DNA of 64,000 nucleotides from Chimonanthus salicifolius (lineage: Eukaryota > Streptophyta > Magnoliopsida > Laurales > Calycanthaceae). Each line of letters begins with the position of its first letter. Within the stretch, counting starts at the first letter, position 1. A program made the translations under genes and the position numbers. The notes below the pieces were generated by a model. It made no database searches. It had not been told where the DNA came from and saw only the letters and a list, made by a program, of their open reading frames with translations. The DNA lies in NCBI GenBank assembly GCA_013350335.1, contig CM023532.1, positions 97,335,853 through 97,399,852 on the forward strand, in the 5' to 3' direction. Shown here one piece after another: positions 22,677 to 33,817 of this stretch.

Positions 22677-23187
22677 TCCCCTCCCTTTCCCTCCAACGTG
22701 TGGTCCTTTATTTTGAATTTGAAACAACAATACTTCAACCTCACACTGCACTCATTTGAGATGAATATTCCCACAACTTCCCATCCAACTCAATTACTCA
22801 ACTCATTCATTTAACTCATCACTTTAAAGCCAACTCACTCACTTAATTGTCTTTCCATTTTTAATTCACTTGACTCAACTTAATTATTTGATTTCCTTTC
22901 TACCTCAAATCAGTCCCAACTTAATTAAGCTTGGACTCACTTGGTGGTCAACCAAGTCAAACATGACCCATTGGGTCCCAATTGAGCCTTTTGACCCAAA
23001 TACCCATCTTGACCCAATTAAGTGTAACTTACCCATTTACCCTACATTGAACACTCAATTGATACCCGTTGGGTCTTAATTGAGCCATTGACCAACATCT
23101 TACTCATCTAAGGTCCATAACTAATAATTCACAATTTGAATGGTAAATTCATGTAAATTGAATATCTTGAAATTCCGGGGTGTTACA

Positions 23188-23341
23188 GGGGCGTTCATGA
23201 ATTTTCAGTTGCCTTGAACCGTATGCCACTATATGATGACTTTGAGTGAGAGAGCACCCAAGTCCTCTTGAAGCATCACAATATACTTCATATCCCTTGC
23301 CTCTTTCTAGCAAAATTAGAATAGGAGTGGTGGTGAGCTTC
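23188..23341 (-). pseudogene. pol: Ty3-A RNase H fragment
   Basis: The minus strand encodes [20 protein letters not shown], then [16 protein letters not shown]. This includes the first catalytic Asp of RNase H (CDAS). It joins in frame to 40009-40887 on one side and to 19903 on the other once LTR-8 and LTR-7 are taken out, which proves that these pieces belong to one element. Confidence 0.87.
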
Positions 23342-23941
23342 TGTAATAGCCCAGATTTTTAAATAATAATTATATTGGCTATTAGTTATTTTAATGGTTG
23401 GAATTAAGAATTTTGATGGAATGGGTGGTTGATCAAAATTGAGGCAATGGCCCAAGTATGGTCCAATAGACCATGGAATGTATTATTTCCAATTAATTGG
23501 GTCAAATATCCATTTGGGACCCAATGGGTCAAGATGGTTGAGCATTAGGGTAAATAGGTAGGAGGTGAATTTAATTGGGCCATGGACCCAATAGTGATCA
23601 AAGTAAATGGAATGCAATGAAGTGATTAAAATCACCTAAGTTAAATTGGAATGAATCAAGATGGCTTAATCAAATGGGGTCCAACTCCACCTCATCAAGT
23701 GAGGTGGCGTGTGGACCAAGACATAGGTGGGGCCGACCACCGTGGTTGACTTGGTCGACGATGGATAAGTCAAAGGGAATTGAGGAGGATCAAGGTGAAT
23801 TAAATTGAATAAATTGATTAAAATCACCTGAGTTAAGTTGGAACAAATAAAAGTGGCATAATCAAGTGGGGCCCACCTCCACCTCATCAAGTGAGGTGGC
23901 GGGTGGGTTAAGACATTAGTGGGGCCAGCCACCATGGTTGA
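23342..23941 (+). mobile_element. LTR-8, first piece (sense 5' end)
   Basis: It begins TGTAATAGCCCAG after target copy GCTTC (23337-23341); the matching GCTTC is at 40009-40013, an exact duplication. The LTR is cut by the LTR-9/LTR-10 pair, then by LTR-11. A 192-bp tandem duplication starts at 23624. No gene is seen. Confidence 0.9.
23624..23941 (+). repeat. 192-bp tandem duplication in LTR-8
   Basis: GATTAAAATCACCT begins at 23624 and again at 23816. Both copies contain CCACCTCATCAAGTGAGGTGG, a near-perfect inverted repeat, and a GGTTGA stretch. The second copy is cut by LTR-9 at 23942. Confidence 0.85.
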
Positions 23942-24667
23942 TGTAACACCCCGCCCTTTTCACTCTAATTTTCAGAGTTTATTTTTTTTTTATATAATAC
24001 TAATCAACAAGTGATCGGGGCGGAATGTCACGACGCGAGTTAAGTTCGGATCTCTAAATCCGACCCTTAACTGGCCAAGCCCATGTACGTATGAACTAAG
24101 TCCATAAAACTGATCCGCACATGGTATATATAGAACTTGCGGAATTAACTTAGTCTAAATCTAACTGAGGTTATAATAGAACCTATGACTAATCCAATTT
24201 TCCATTCTTAGATAGCAAAGTACCTAATTTATTCTCCAAAATTATTATATAACCTTAGTCTACCATTCATTCCAAACCATCCAAATAAATCCAACCATAG
24301 CATCTACTTAACTACTTATTACATGCCAACATCTAATTACCAAATTACATTGTCCAAATAAATCAAATAACAAGTCCATAAATAATCCATTCATAGTCCA
24401 TTCCAATCATTCAAACCGCCCAAGTTTTCGTACTTGGTTCTCTTCTCGATCCACGTTCTTCCCTTTCCCTGCATCATCCACTAAGGATATAGATAGGGCG
24501 TTAGATCAACGCGCCAAGTAGTGTTTCCGAATAGGGCTACCACATGGTTAGTAAAAAACATGCAAATGATATAATAATAATACATGTGTGTCAAAATTCC
24601 ATAAAACATGCTATGTATGAAATGATCATGTAATGAGTCCCACCCATCACCATTCAACATAGCCATC

Positions 24668-24822
24668 ACTTGACGGGATTCTCATCGTCAAGGTAACCCA
24701 CAGTGGTCTTTCGGACGCCCCGACGGAGTGTGGCCTCCGGATTCCTCCTGATGGGATTCTCATCATCAGGGTACCCCACAGTGGTCTTTCGGACGCCCCG
24801 ACGGAGTGTGGCCTCCAGTTAC
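24668..24822 (-). repeat. Stem-loop cassette of LTR-9 with a compensatory pair change
   Basis: The first SL1 has arms CTTGACG and CGTCAAG (near 24668). The second, about 79 bp on, has CCTGATG and CATCAGG. Two stem positions differ, and each is matched on the opposite arm. Each SL1 is followed by CGCCCCGACGGAG. Confidence 0.8.
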
Positions 24823-25278
24823 AACACCATCATCCCATGCCATGCATGAGATGTCTATGCAAACATGTCATTTAAAAACATAACTTTACAATCATATAAG
24901 ATATCAAAATCAACATAAAACAGCATATTAAATAGTGGTTACAACAAAGGTAGGAAACCTACTCAAACTTTGTTTAAGTGTCCGTTCCTTTTTGAGCTTC
25001 ACCTGGTCACGACTCGCTCGTCGTTCAACTTCCGGTACCTTATCCATATATCAATCAATAAGTCATAACATCATTTACTTATTTAATCACATCATAGACC
25101 CATCCACATCAGGTGGGGTTCGTGTCCGTACATCCAACCCTATGATCATTTCCATCATTGATCATTCGACTAGTATTTACAGTTTTTGCCATTGTCCATA
25201 ATTATCATGAATGATCCCTAATTAAAACAACCATAAGCTCCCATTTAAAACAGCCCATTAATTATCAAAACAGCCCCA

Positions 25279-26560
25279 TACTCATAGCCGAACCCTGGGG
25301 TTCAGCCATACTCATAGCCGAACCCTAGGGTTCACTTGATCCAATCATCACCATGATCACTCATGGTTTAATCATGCTAATTCAACCATGATCAATACAT
25401 GGTTCAGCCATCCAAAGGCTGACCCAAATCAGTAACCATAACCCTAAGTAAACCAAATAAAAACCATAAAGCAACCCATGGGGTTTGGCCATTCACATGG
25501 CCGAACCTCATGGTTCTTTGGGATTCAATTCTTCTAATAATCTTTCATCATTTATCCTGTCTCTTAGGCATAAAAAAAAACAGCAAACTTAATTCTATTC
25601 AAACTCCTATAGAAACCCCTTGGTATTGCATGGTTTCTAACTCTTTGATTTCACAACAATCATCAATCTCTTTCATGGGGTTCGGCCATTCAAGTTGGCC
25701 GAACCCTATGTCCATGAATTGATCCTTCAAACATGCATTAGGTGTTATTTAAATCATACAATATCAGTACCCTTTTGCTGCCCTTATATCTCTTAGAAAC
25801 CCTCTAATTAAATTCATCCAAACAGTCCCTAAAAGTCCATGGTTTCCATGTTTCGCAACATGAAAACCAAGATTCTTTTACATGGGGTTCGGCCCTCCAT
25901 GGTGGCCGAACCCAATGGTTATGTTTACTGTTTTTAAACCTCAGATAATCATGTAATAACAGTAAATAAAAATCAGGTTTTACCTTTCAAACAAACATCC
26001 AAAATCAACACAACTCCATGGGATTCGGCCATCCAAGATGGCCGATCCCCATGGTCCATTTTTTCCAATTTTAATCCACTGATTTAGACCACATAACTTC
26101 CACCTTTTCTGATATCCAAACCCATGTTTTAACCCTCTTTAAAACATGTATTTTAAATCTATTACAAACATCTAACATCAGTCCCAACTTATATGGTTTT
26201 AACTTCTAAAAACCATCAAAACTAGCCACTTGTTTTCATGGGGTTCGGCCATGCTAAGTGGCCGAACCCAATGGTCCATTTCCATCTTTTAATCCACTGA
26301 TTTTAGACCATATAAACTTCAGTCCCTATGTCATTCAGATCCATGTTTTTTAACCATTCTAAAACATGTATTTAAATCTTAAATCAAAACCCAAAAATAG
26401 TCCACAAAATCCATGGTTTTCATGTTTCAAAACATGAAAACCAAGCCATCTCTTACATGGGGTTCGGCCCTTCATGGTGGATGAACCCAATGGTTATTTT
26501 TACCATTTTAAATCCTCCATAATCAAGGTTAAACATTGGTGTATTCGGCCATGACCATGG
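25279..26560 (-). repeat. 29-nt hairpin cluster in LTR-9
   Basis: Diverged copies lie near 25285-25330, 25402, 25480, 25678, 25883, 26020, 26240, 26458 and 26545. The loops vary (TTCAAGT, CTCCATGGT, CTAAGT), while the arms GGTTCGGCC and GGCCGAACC are mostly kept. Confidence 0.75.
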
Positions 26561-26989
26561 CTCAATACATACCCTACTTGTTTTATGTTTTTAAACCAAA
26601 ATATCATAAAGATACTTACCAAATTTTTCAAACTTCCTCCTTGTCTTTGATCCTTGTTTTCTCCCTTTTATTTCTTCTTTTCTTTTGCTGTTTTGTGCTT
26701 GAATATTTGATGCCAAAACCTCTGCTATTCCAGCCAAGAAGAACAACGAATTGGAGAGAGGAGAGAGGGAGAGAGAGATGAGGAAAATCTTAGGCTTTGC
26801 AATGATAAATTGGCCAAGTGATGGTGTTCATTGATTTTGTATTTCAGCCATCAACACCCCCATTACTCCTCATCAAGCCTTGCACAAACCAAGGAGTAAC
26901 TTGCAGCCAAGCAAAGCACCCCTTGGCATTCTACCCATGCAGCCATTCATATTCCCAAACAACTCACCTCAAATCCATGCATTTGGTTG

Positions 26990-27500
26990 GTAAAAGGATG
27001 TTGGTGTTCATGTTGGAAAAACATGTAAACCATAGACTTTTTATGAACTGTTTTGGATGGTTTGTTTGAAAGTTAAAACCTGATTTAATATACTGTTATT
27101 ACATTATTATCTGAGATCTAAAAACAGTAAACCTAACCATTGGGTTCGGCCACCATGGAGGGCCGAAGCCCATGTAAAAGGATGTTGGTTTTCATGTTGG
27201 AAAAACATGTAAACCATAGACTTTTTATGGACTGTTTTGGATGGTTTGTTTGAAAGTTAAAACTTGATTTTAATATACTGTTATTACATTATTATCTGAA
27301 GTTTAAAAACAGTAAACATAGCCATTGGGTTCGGCCAACATGGAGGGCCGAACCCCATGTAAAAGAGGGTTGGTTTTCATGATTGGAAAACATGGAAACC
27401 ATAGACCTTTGTGGACTGTTTTCATGGGCCATTTTATGGATGTATGTGTGATTAAAAATGGAATCATGTTTGCTGTTTTGGCCGTCCAAAACATGACTGA
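26990..27500 (+). repeat. 184-bp tandem repeat, about 2.8 copies, in LTR-10
   Basis: GTAAAAGGATGTTGG begins at 26990 and 27174; a diverged third copy starts at 27359. Periods are 184 and 185 bp. Each unit holds one GGTTCGGCC hairpin and a TACTGTTATTACATTATTAT stretch. This is where the plus-oriented LTR-10 sequence begins. Confidence 0.85.
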
Positions 27501-27916
27501 ACCATGTTAAGGTTACGGTTAAGGTTGTAGAATTTAATCAAGGTATTGGTGGCAATGGCAAATCTGTGAATACAAGCCAAATGAAGAGATTAATCAAAAG
27601 TACTTATAAGATGTTTTAGGTCTCATATGTGAATGGACATGTAAATAAGATTATGATTTACTTATTGTTGCATAATAAGGTACCGAAAGTTGAATGACAA
27701 ACGAGTCGTGACCGGTTAAAGCCTAAGAAAGAACGAACGCTGAAGTGATTCTTCAGTAGGTTTCCTACCTACTTGTAACCACGGTTTTTACCCAGTTTTT
27801 CTTATGATACTCTTGTTTTAATATATGTGTTTCAAATGATATATTATGCATTAACAAATGGCATACAGGCATTGGCATCTCATGCATAGTCATGGGATAA
27901 TGAATGAAGTTCTACA

Positions 27917-28165
27917 GTGATGGCTACAAATGTACATGATGGGGGTTGCTCATTGCATGTACATAGAAGAGATGAAAGTGTGTTGTAATTTACCTTGTCG
28001 GTGCAAGGCACATCAAGTGATGGCTACAAATGTACATGATGGGGGTTGCTCATTGCATGTACATAGAAGAGATGAAGTGTGTTGTAATTTACCTTGTCGG
28101 TGCAAGGCACGTCAAGTGATGGCTATGAAAGTACATAATGGGGGATGCCCATTACATGTGCATAT
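27917..28165 (+). repeat. 100-bp tandem repeat, about 2.5 copies, in LTR-10
   Basis: GTGATGGCTAC begins at 27917, 28017 and 28116. The unit contains TGTACATG and CCTTG paired with CAAGG. It occupies the place taken by the SL1/SL2 cassette in other LTRs, though the motif sequence is different. Confidence 0.85.
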
Positions 28166-28756
28166 TTCATAGCATTGTTTTAACTGTTTTTAATGATCAT
28201 CTAATATGATATATATGCATGTTTTATATGCTGACATGTGGTAGCCCTGATTCGGGAACCTACTGGGCGCGTTGATCTAACGCCCTAATTCTATCCTCAG
28301 AGGAGATTGCAGGTACAAGCAAAGGGAAAAGAAAGGTCGTTGACCGGGAGGGGAGCCAAGCCTAAGTGCTTGAATGAAGGACTGAACTACTTTATATTAC
28401 TGTCTTTTGAATACTTTTGTGGGACATGTAATAATTCACTACTTGCTATGGTTTGATTAGGTTGATAACATTTGGATGGTTGATCTATGTTAAATAATGT
28501 TTAAGACTGTTACTTGCTATCTGGTCTTTCTATTCCGCAATTAATCTAGGTTATTCTGCATGTTGATGTTAGTTCCATGTGTGATTCGTAATCATGGTCT
28601 AGTCCATGTACACATGGGTGGCCAGTTAAGGTTCAGACTTGGGTAGTCTGAACTTAACTCGCGTCGTGATGTCGTCCATCTCTCTTTCGATGTTTTATTA
28701 TAATTTTTTTAAAAAAAATTAGGCTCTGAAATTCTCGAAAAGGGCAGGGCGTTACA

Positions 28757-29811
28757 ACCATGGGTGGATTCATGGAGAAATTAAAGAGAAATAAATTATG
28801 AAATTAAATGACCTAAGTTAAAAATCAAATTAATTAAATAAATGGGGTGAGTTCAATGGGGGTGAGTCACCTAGGAAATGGGTGAGTCAAATGGGTGGTT
28901 TCATCTCATAGAAACCACCCAAACCACCAAGCTAAGACCCACCAAAATCGTTGGCTGATTTGGAGTGCCACATGGAGGGCATACTTCCCCCTTGGCTAGA
29001 CCAAAAGCCTAGGTGGAGAGCATGCCTTGGCCAAGAAAGAGGTGGGGGTGCCACCTCATCCAAACCATGCAAAACCGTTGGCCATGGAGGGGTTTGGAGT
29101 GCCATGTGGAGGGCATGCACCCTCCCTGGCTAGACAAAGATCCATAAGATGGGGGCATGCTAGGGCATGCATTGGCCCATTGTGAGGTGGTGGTTCCACC
29201 TCACCCAAACCACCAAACCACCAAGTCCAAAACCGTGTACATGGGTGGTATGCTAGACAAGAGGCCTAAGATTAAGGGCATGCAAGGACTATGATTGGGC
29301 AAAGGGGAGGTGATGGAGTCTAACCCAAGCAATCCAAAACAAGATGGAAAAATCTAGGGTTTCCATCTCACTCTCTCTCCCTCTCTCCCTCCCTCTCTTG
29401 GCCGACCCTTGCACAAGGAGAAAGACAAAGAAAAGGACTTAGAAGAAAAGAGGAGATTCCAAGCTTGGCCGACCACTCCCAAGACCCAAGACTTAGGATA
29501 TTTTCCATTCTTTCCTCCTCTCCCTCTCTCAAACCTATCTCCATCTTGGCTGAACCAGCCCTTGGAGATCTTATTGGATCAAGCTCACCCATTGGCCGAA
29601 CATCAAGGAGAAGAGGAAGAAGGAAGGCTAAGGATCCAAGAGGAGCAAAATGAAACCGGAAGAGCCGCGGGATTGGTAAGTATCCTCAAACAAGATTTTA
29701 ATTTTAAGGGTTAAAAGGAGACCATGGAAAGTCCATTTTTCTTGGATTAAATGGTGGCCAAAATATCATGGGCCATGGATCTAAAATCCATCCAAGAAAG
29801 GGGCTGAGAAA
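28757..29811 (+). mobile_element. LTR-8, second piece
   Basis: It resumes at ACCATGGGTGGATTC, matching the equivalent place in LTR-11 (34010). It includes a GGGTGGTTTC/GAAACCACCC hairpin (28893-28921), a diverged 134-bp duplication (TGGAGTGCC at 28961 and 29095), a CT-rich tract (29360-29400), a GA-rich tract and the donor-like GTAAGTAT at 29676. Short open frames here follow the purine-rich tract and are not genes. Confidence 0.82.
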
Positions 29812-30076
29812 TGTAATAGCCCGGAATTTTTAAATCAATAAAAAAGTGGCTATTATTTATTTTAATGATGGAAATTGGGAAATTTGATGGAGTGATGGTA
29901 AATGGATCAAAAATTGGACAAAGGCCCAAGTATGGCCCAATGGACCATGGATTGGATTTAAATTCATTTAAAGGGTCAATGATGGTCAATTGGGCCAAGG
30001 ATGGTCAAATTGGGCCCAATGCACATTCGGGACCCAATGGGTCAAAATGATTTAAGCTCTAAGGTAAATGGGTAGG
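29812..30076 (+). mobile_element. LTR-11, first piece
   Basis: It begins TGTAATAGCCCGGAATTT after target copy AGAAA (29807-29811). The second AGAAA is at 37699-37703, an exact match. LTR-12 interrupts it at 30077. It is nearly identical to the start of LTR-14. Confidence 0.92.
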
Positions 30077-30554
30077 TGTAACGCCCGCCCCTTTTCACCT
30101 AAAATCAGAGTCTATATTTTTTTTTTAAAGAGTGAAAAAGGGCGCGGACGTCACGACGCGAGTTAAGTCCGAGCTTCTAAAGCCCAGCCCTTAACTGGCC
30201 AACCCTACGTGTGCGTGGAACGAAGTCCACAGAGAACAGTTTACATGTAGACAGCAAGCATCAAGGAATAATACAACTATATGTAGAACTAACAATAAGG
30301 ACTATCCAACAAAATTGAGATCGCAGGGAAGATAACATCCATTTAAATTACTACAATACCTCAAAATCATAATGTCCATAATATAGTCCCAAAACATAGC
30401 AAGTAATCTAATTTATTACATTTCCGACAAGCTATAAACTATTGCAAATTACATTATCCGAAATAAACATTAGTAACTATATAGCACGCCTTTCCAAGCT
30501 CCTTAGCTTGGCTCCCGTCTCTTCCTTCCGCTTCGCCACCTCCTGTGTCATCAG

Positions 30555-32715
30555 CTAGGGTAGAAGTAGGGCGTTAGACAACGCGCCCAGTAGGACTCCG
30601 AGTAGGGCTAACACATGGATTAGTGATAACAACCAGATATGAAATCATATAAGGAAAAAAAAACTATAAGATGAATGTCATGCCATGGGTGTCTGTGTTA
30701 TGAATCCCACCCATCATCTTTACTATCCCGATGCCATATCCCCTTTGACGGTACGGCCTCGTCAAAATATACACAATCCCAAATCATCCCCCTGGACGGC
30801 AAAACCTCGTCCAGATATAACCAATCACAAATCATCCCCCTGGATGGAAGAACCATCATCCATGTATCATAATTACATACAACATCCCTGATAAATCAAA
30901 TACATTAAAATATCTCCATGTCCGTTTATCAGTCGCCCCGACGGAGCATGGACTCCGGGTTCATTTCATCCTTCCCCTGTCATATCCCTCCCATGCCATG
31001 CATGAGATGTAGATGTCATATGCCATGTAATGAATATAATAACAAACCATGACATTTAAAAATTCCATCAATAAAACATATAACTTGATTATCAAAAAGA
31101 GATCAAGAAAAGCCTCAATATCCACATCATAGCTTTAAAACCCATTTATAAACCAGTCATATACTTACCAGAATAAATCAAATGAAAGCCCCTACGTAAT
31201 ACATAATTCAAAACCAATCTTAACCAAACTATATAATTTTCAAAGTAATTCAAAGAAACCATCACTCCATCCATGGCTTACAAAAATGTTAGAATCCTAC
31301 CGAATACCGACTCCCGTCCTTTTACGGTTTCGCCCGATAATCCGGCTACCGACTTGCGTACTGCTCGCGATATGCAATACCCTATTACATACACATAATC
31401 AGTTCACATTTTAACTATTTCTAAGTCCATTCACATTTCCAAGTCCATATGAAAAACCGGTCCCTATATAGGTTTTGTGGGTCCCATTTCATCTATTAAA
31501 ACTTTTAATCCCATAAGTCTTAAAAATTGGTCACCTTAGGCTTTATCAATCACTTATAAGGTTATTACATTAAAGCCCCTATGTCCATGATCAATCTCCA
31601 TGGAATTCATGAATTTGGCCATTAATTACAGTTTTGCCACTACTTCATTTTCCATGACTAATCACTCATTTATCCAAGCATGATTAAATCCCTAATTGAT
31701 CATAAACTTAGATCCCTAACTTAGGTCCATTAATGACACATTGAACCATGTCATAACATCATTAAAATTAGCCTTTTTATTAACCTAACCCTTATTCATT
31801 TAAACCCATACAAAACCCCACATTTAACCCTTTAGATGGGTAATGGATCATGGTTTTAAAATACCTCATTCATCAACTCTTCCCATGGGATTTACTTCAT
31901 ACATTTAAACTACTATGAGTCCATTACCCATTCATACCCTTTGGAAACCATAAACATCACTCATTCTCCAATTTAACCCATCAAAATGGATCACAATTGG
32001 GCCATGGGTTCGGCCATACACCATGGCCGAACCCATGGTGTCCTTTCCCCATTCTTTTCTTGGATCTAATTACACCATTTAGATCCAAAATAAATCCTTC
32101 CTTGAGGTGGTTTAAATCACACTTTTAAACCACTACTCTTAGCCCCATTTGGATCATTACATTTGTTCATTTAAAACCCTAAATTCATCAACACATTATC
32201 CTTTAAACCCACCATTTAATCACCATTTCATCACCATAGGGTTCAAGGTTCATTCCATCCATGCATTTCAAAGCCATAAAACTCCATTACATTTTTATCA
32301 TAAAATCATTTTTAAACTTACCCAAACTCACTCATTTAAAACCCTAATTTTCATTAGCTACAAACCCTCATTGTCTTCCATCCATAAAACCCTAACCAAT
32401 TAAACCAACCACCAAATCACCCACCGTGGGGTTCGGCCATACTACGTGGCCGAACCCTATGGCCCATGATTCTTATTCCAAGCACCCCATTCCATGCTCA
32501 ATTCCATAAATTATACAATGCACATACTACATTTACTTATTTCTTTTCCCTAACCCTAATTCACCCATTTAGGGTTTTCTCCATCTTCCACCCTTCCATT
32601 TGATGGATCTATTTTTCCATAGCATATAATTATCTATCCACCATTTATTTCACAAAAATAAATTCCAATTCTTAAACCCTAAAAATCCAAAATTTCTTGT
32701 TTAAGAAACACTTAC
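30555..32715 (-). other. Putative intron in LTR-12
   Basis: Read on the minus strand, GTAAGTGTTT starts at 32715 after GGAGACGACGGATT. CTAACGCCC, a pyrimidine tract and CTACCCTAG end at 30555. The span is about 2.16 kb. Confidence 0.3.
30744..30955 (-). repeat. Stem-loop cassette of LTR-12 (three SL1, one SL2)
   Basis: SL1 copies start at 30744 (TTTGACG with CGTCAAA), 30792 (CTGGACG with CGTCCAG) and 30840 (TGGATG with CATCCA), an exact 48-bp period. All three stems differ in sequence, but almost every change is balanced on the other arm. SL2 lies near 30935-30955 (CGGAG with CTCCG). Confidence 0.82.
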
Positions 32716-33817
32716 AATCCGTCGTCTCCTCCGATTTCCGTCACTCCCGTCGGTCTCCGTAGCCTCCTCTCTCCTTCCTCTTGATCTTTGATAGGTCAAG
32801 ATTCTTGATTAATGGTGGCAATCCCCAACCCTAGAATCGGCCAAGGTAAGTTTAAATTGAAAGAGGGAAGAGGAAAGGATGATGAGAGGGGAGATAATCA
32901 CCTTGACCTTAGAGTGATTTTGTGTAAATTTCCACTTCTTTCTTCTCTCCTTCTCTTCTTAGCTTCCTTTCCTTAATTTTTTTCTTCTCTCCTCCTTCCT
33001 AGTGTGGGACGGCCATGGAGAATGACAATGGAGAGAGTTGAAAAGAGGATAAGAAAATGGAAAAGAACTCAAGACCTACCCCCCATTTGGTGACTTAAAC
33101 TTACCCTTTACATTAACTACTCTCACCAACCAAAGCAAGATATTTTAAAGATCTTTTATTTGCTTTATGGTGGTGGTTATCTAAACCACCACCAAGCCCA
33201 ACGTGTTTAACCTTGGAGGTGGGTAGCTTGGTCTCCATTTGACTAATTTTAACCCATTTAGCCACCAATTTAATAATTTAATTGTTTAATTAATTTGATA
33301 ATTTCCTTAGGTTAATTCATTTGTACTTAACCTAATTCCCATTATTCCACCCATGGTTGACCAAATCAACCATGGTGGCCGGCCCCACCAATCATTGGCC
33401 CACACGCCACCTCACTTGATGAGGTGGAGGTGGGTCCCACTTGGCCACATCAACTTGGTTTAATTCCAAATAACTTAGGTGATTTAAACTTCATTCCATT
33501 CATTCTAAATGGATCACCATTAGGCCCATGGCCCAATTACATTTCCATCTTACCCATTTACCTTAAAGCTTAACCATCTTGACCCATTGGGTCCCAAATG
33601 GGTATTTGACCCAATTTGACCAACCATGGCCCAATTGGCCATCATTGACTACTTAAATGACTTTAAAATGTAATCCATGGTCTATTGGGCCATATTTGGG
33701 TCTTTGTCCAAATTTTGGCCCATTTACCATTTACTCCACCAATTTCCAATTTTTATCATTAAAATAAATAATATTCACATATTTATTGATTTAAAAATTT
33801 CGGGCCATTACAGTAGG

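Larger units (their letters stand above)
19904..23187 (-). mobile_element. LTR-7, complete solo LTR, 3284 bp
   Basis: It begins TGTAACACCCCGCCC and ends CCGGGGTGTTACA, inside Ty3-A RNase H. Flanks are GAGAC (19899-19903) and GGGGC (23188-23192), two transitions apart; the Ty3-F pol sequence at the same site supports GAGAC as the original. It is in the same family as LTR-5. It carries the stem-loop cassette (20543-20705), a TATA-like box (20753-20761), about eight 29-nt hairpins (21009-22040), a donor-like GTAAGTGG at 22079 and three GTTTCATC-type hairpins (22511-22676). Confidence 0.88.
23942..26989 (-). mobile_element. LTR-9, minus-strand LTR lacking its sense 5' end
   Basis: It starts TGTAACACCCCGCCC. 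It has the conserved 3' block (24479-24515), a two-unit stem-loop cassette (24668-24822), about nine hairpins (25279-26560), a donor-like GTAAGTATC at 26619, and the GAGAGAGGGAGAGAGAG region. It resembles LTR-2 up to CATGCATTT near 26984, where similarity stops and plus-oriented LTR-10 begins, so roughly the last 0.9 kb is missing. No target duplication is found at its left flank (GTTGA). Confidence 0.75.
26990..28756 (+). mobile_element. LTR-10, plus-strand LTR lacking its sense 5' half
   Basis: It ends GGGCAGGGCGTTACA at 28756 and contains GTAGGTTTCCTACC (27755-27768), a repeated leader region (27917-28165), CTACTGGGCGCGTTGATCTAACG (near 28260-28283) with TCAG, and the conserved 3' block. 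It is head-to-head with LTR-9, so 23942-28756 is a large imperfect inverted repeat starting TGTAAC and ending GTTACA. The surrounding LTR-8 has lost about 8 bp at the insertion point compared with LTR-11, and no duplication is seen. Confidence 0.78.
30077..33812 (-). mobile_element. LTR-12, complete solo LTR, 3736 bp
   Basis: It begins TGTAACGCCCGCCCC and ends CGGGCCATTACA, with exact target copies GTAGG (30072-30076 and 33813-33817). It is the deepest layer here: Ty3-A, then LTR-8, then LTR-11, then LTR-12. It has a three-SL1 cassette (30744-30862), an SL2 near 30935, only two full 29-nt hairpins (near 32006 and 32428), a donor-like GTAAGTGTTT at 32715 and the conserved 3' block. No gene is seen. 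Confidence 0.93.

Noticed and set aside
23942..28756. DNA transposon or MITE with terminal inverted repeats
   Set aside because: The inverted ends are the ordinary 3' ends of two LTRs in opposite orientation, and no transposase or target duplication is present.
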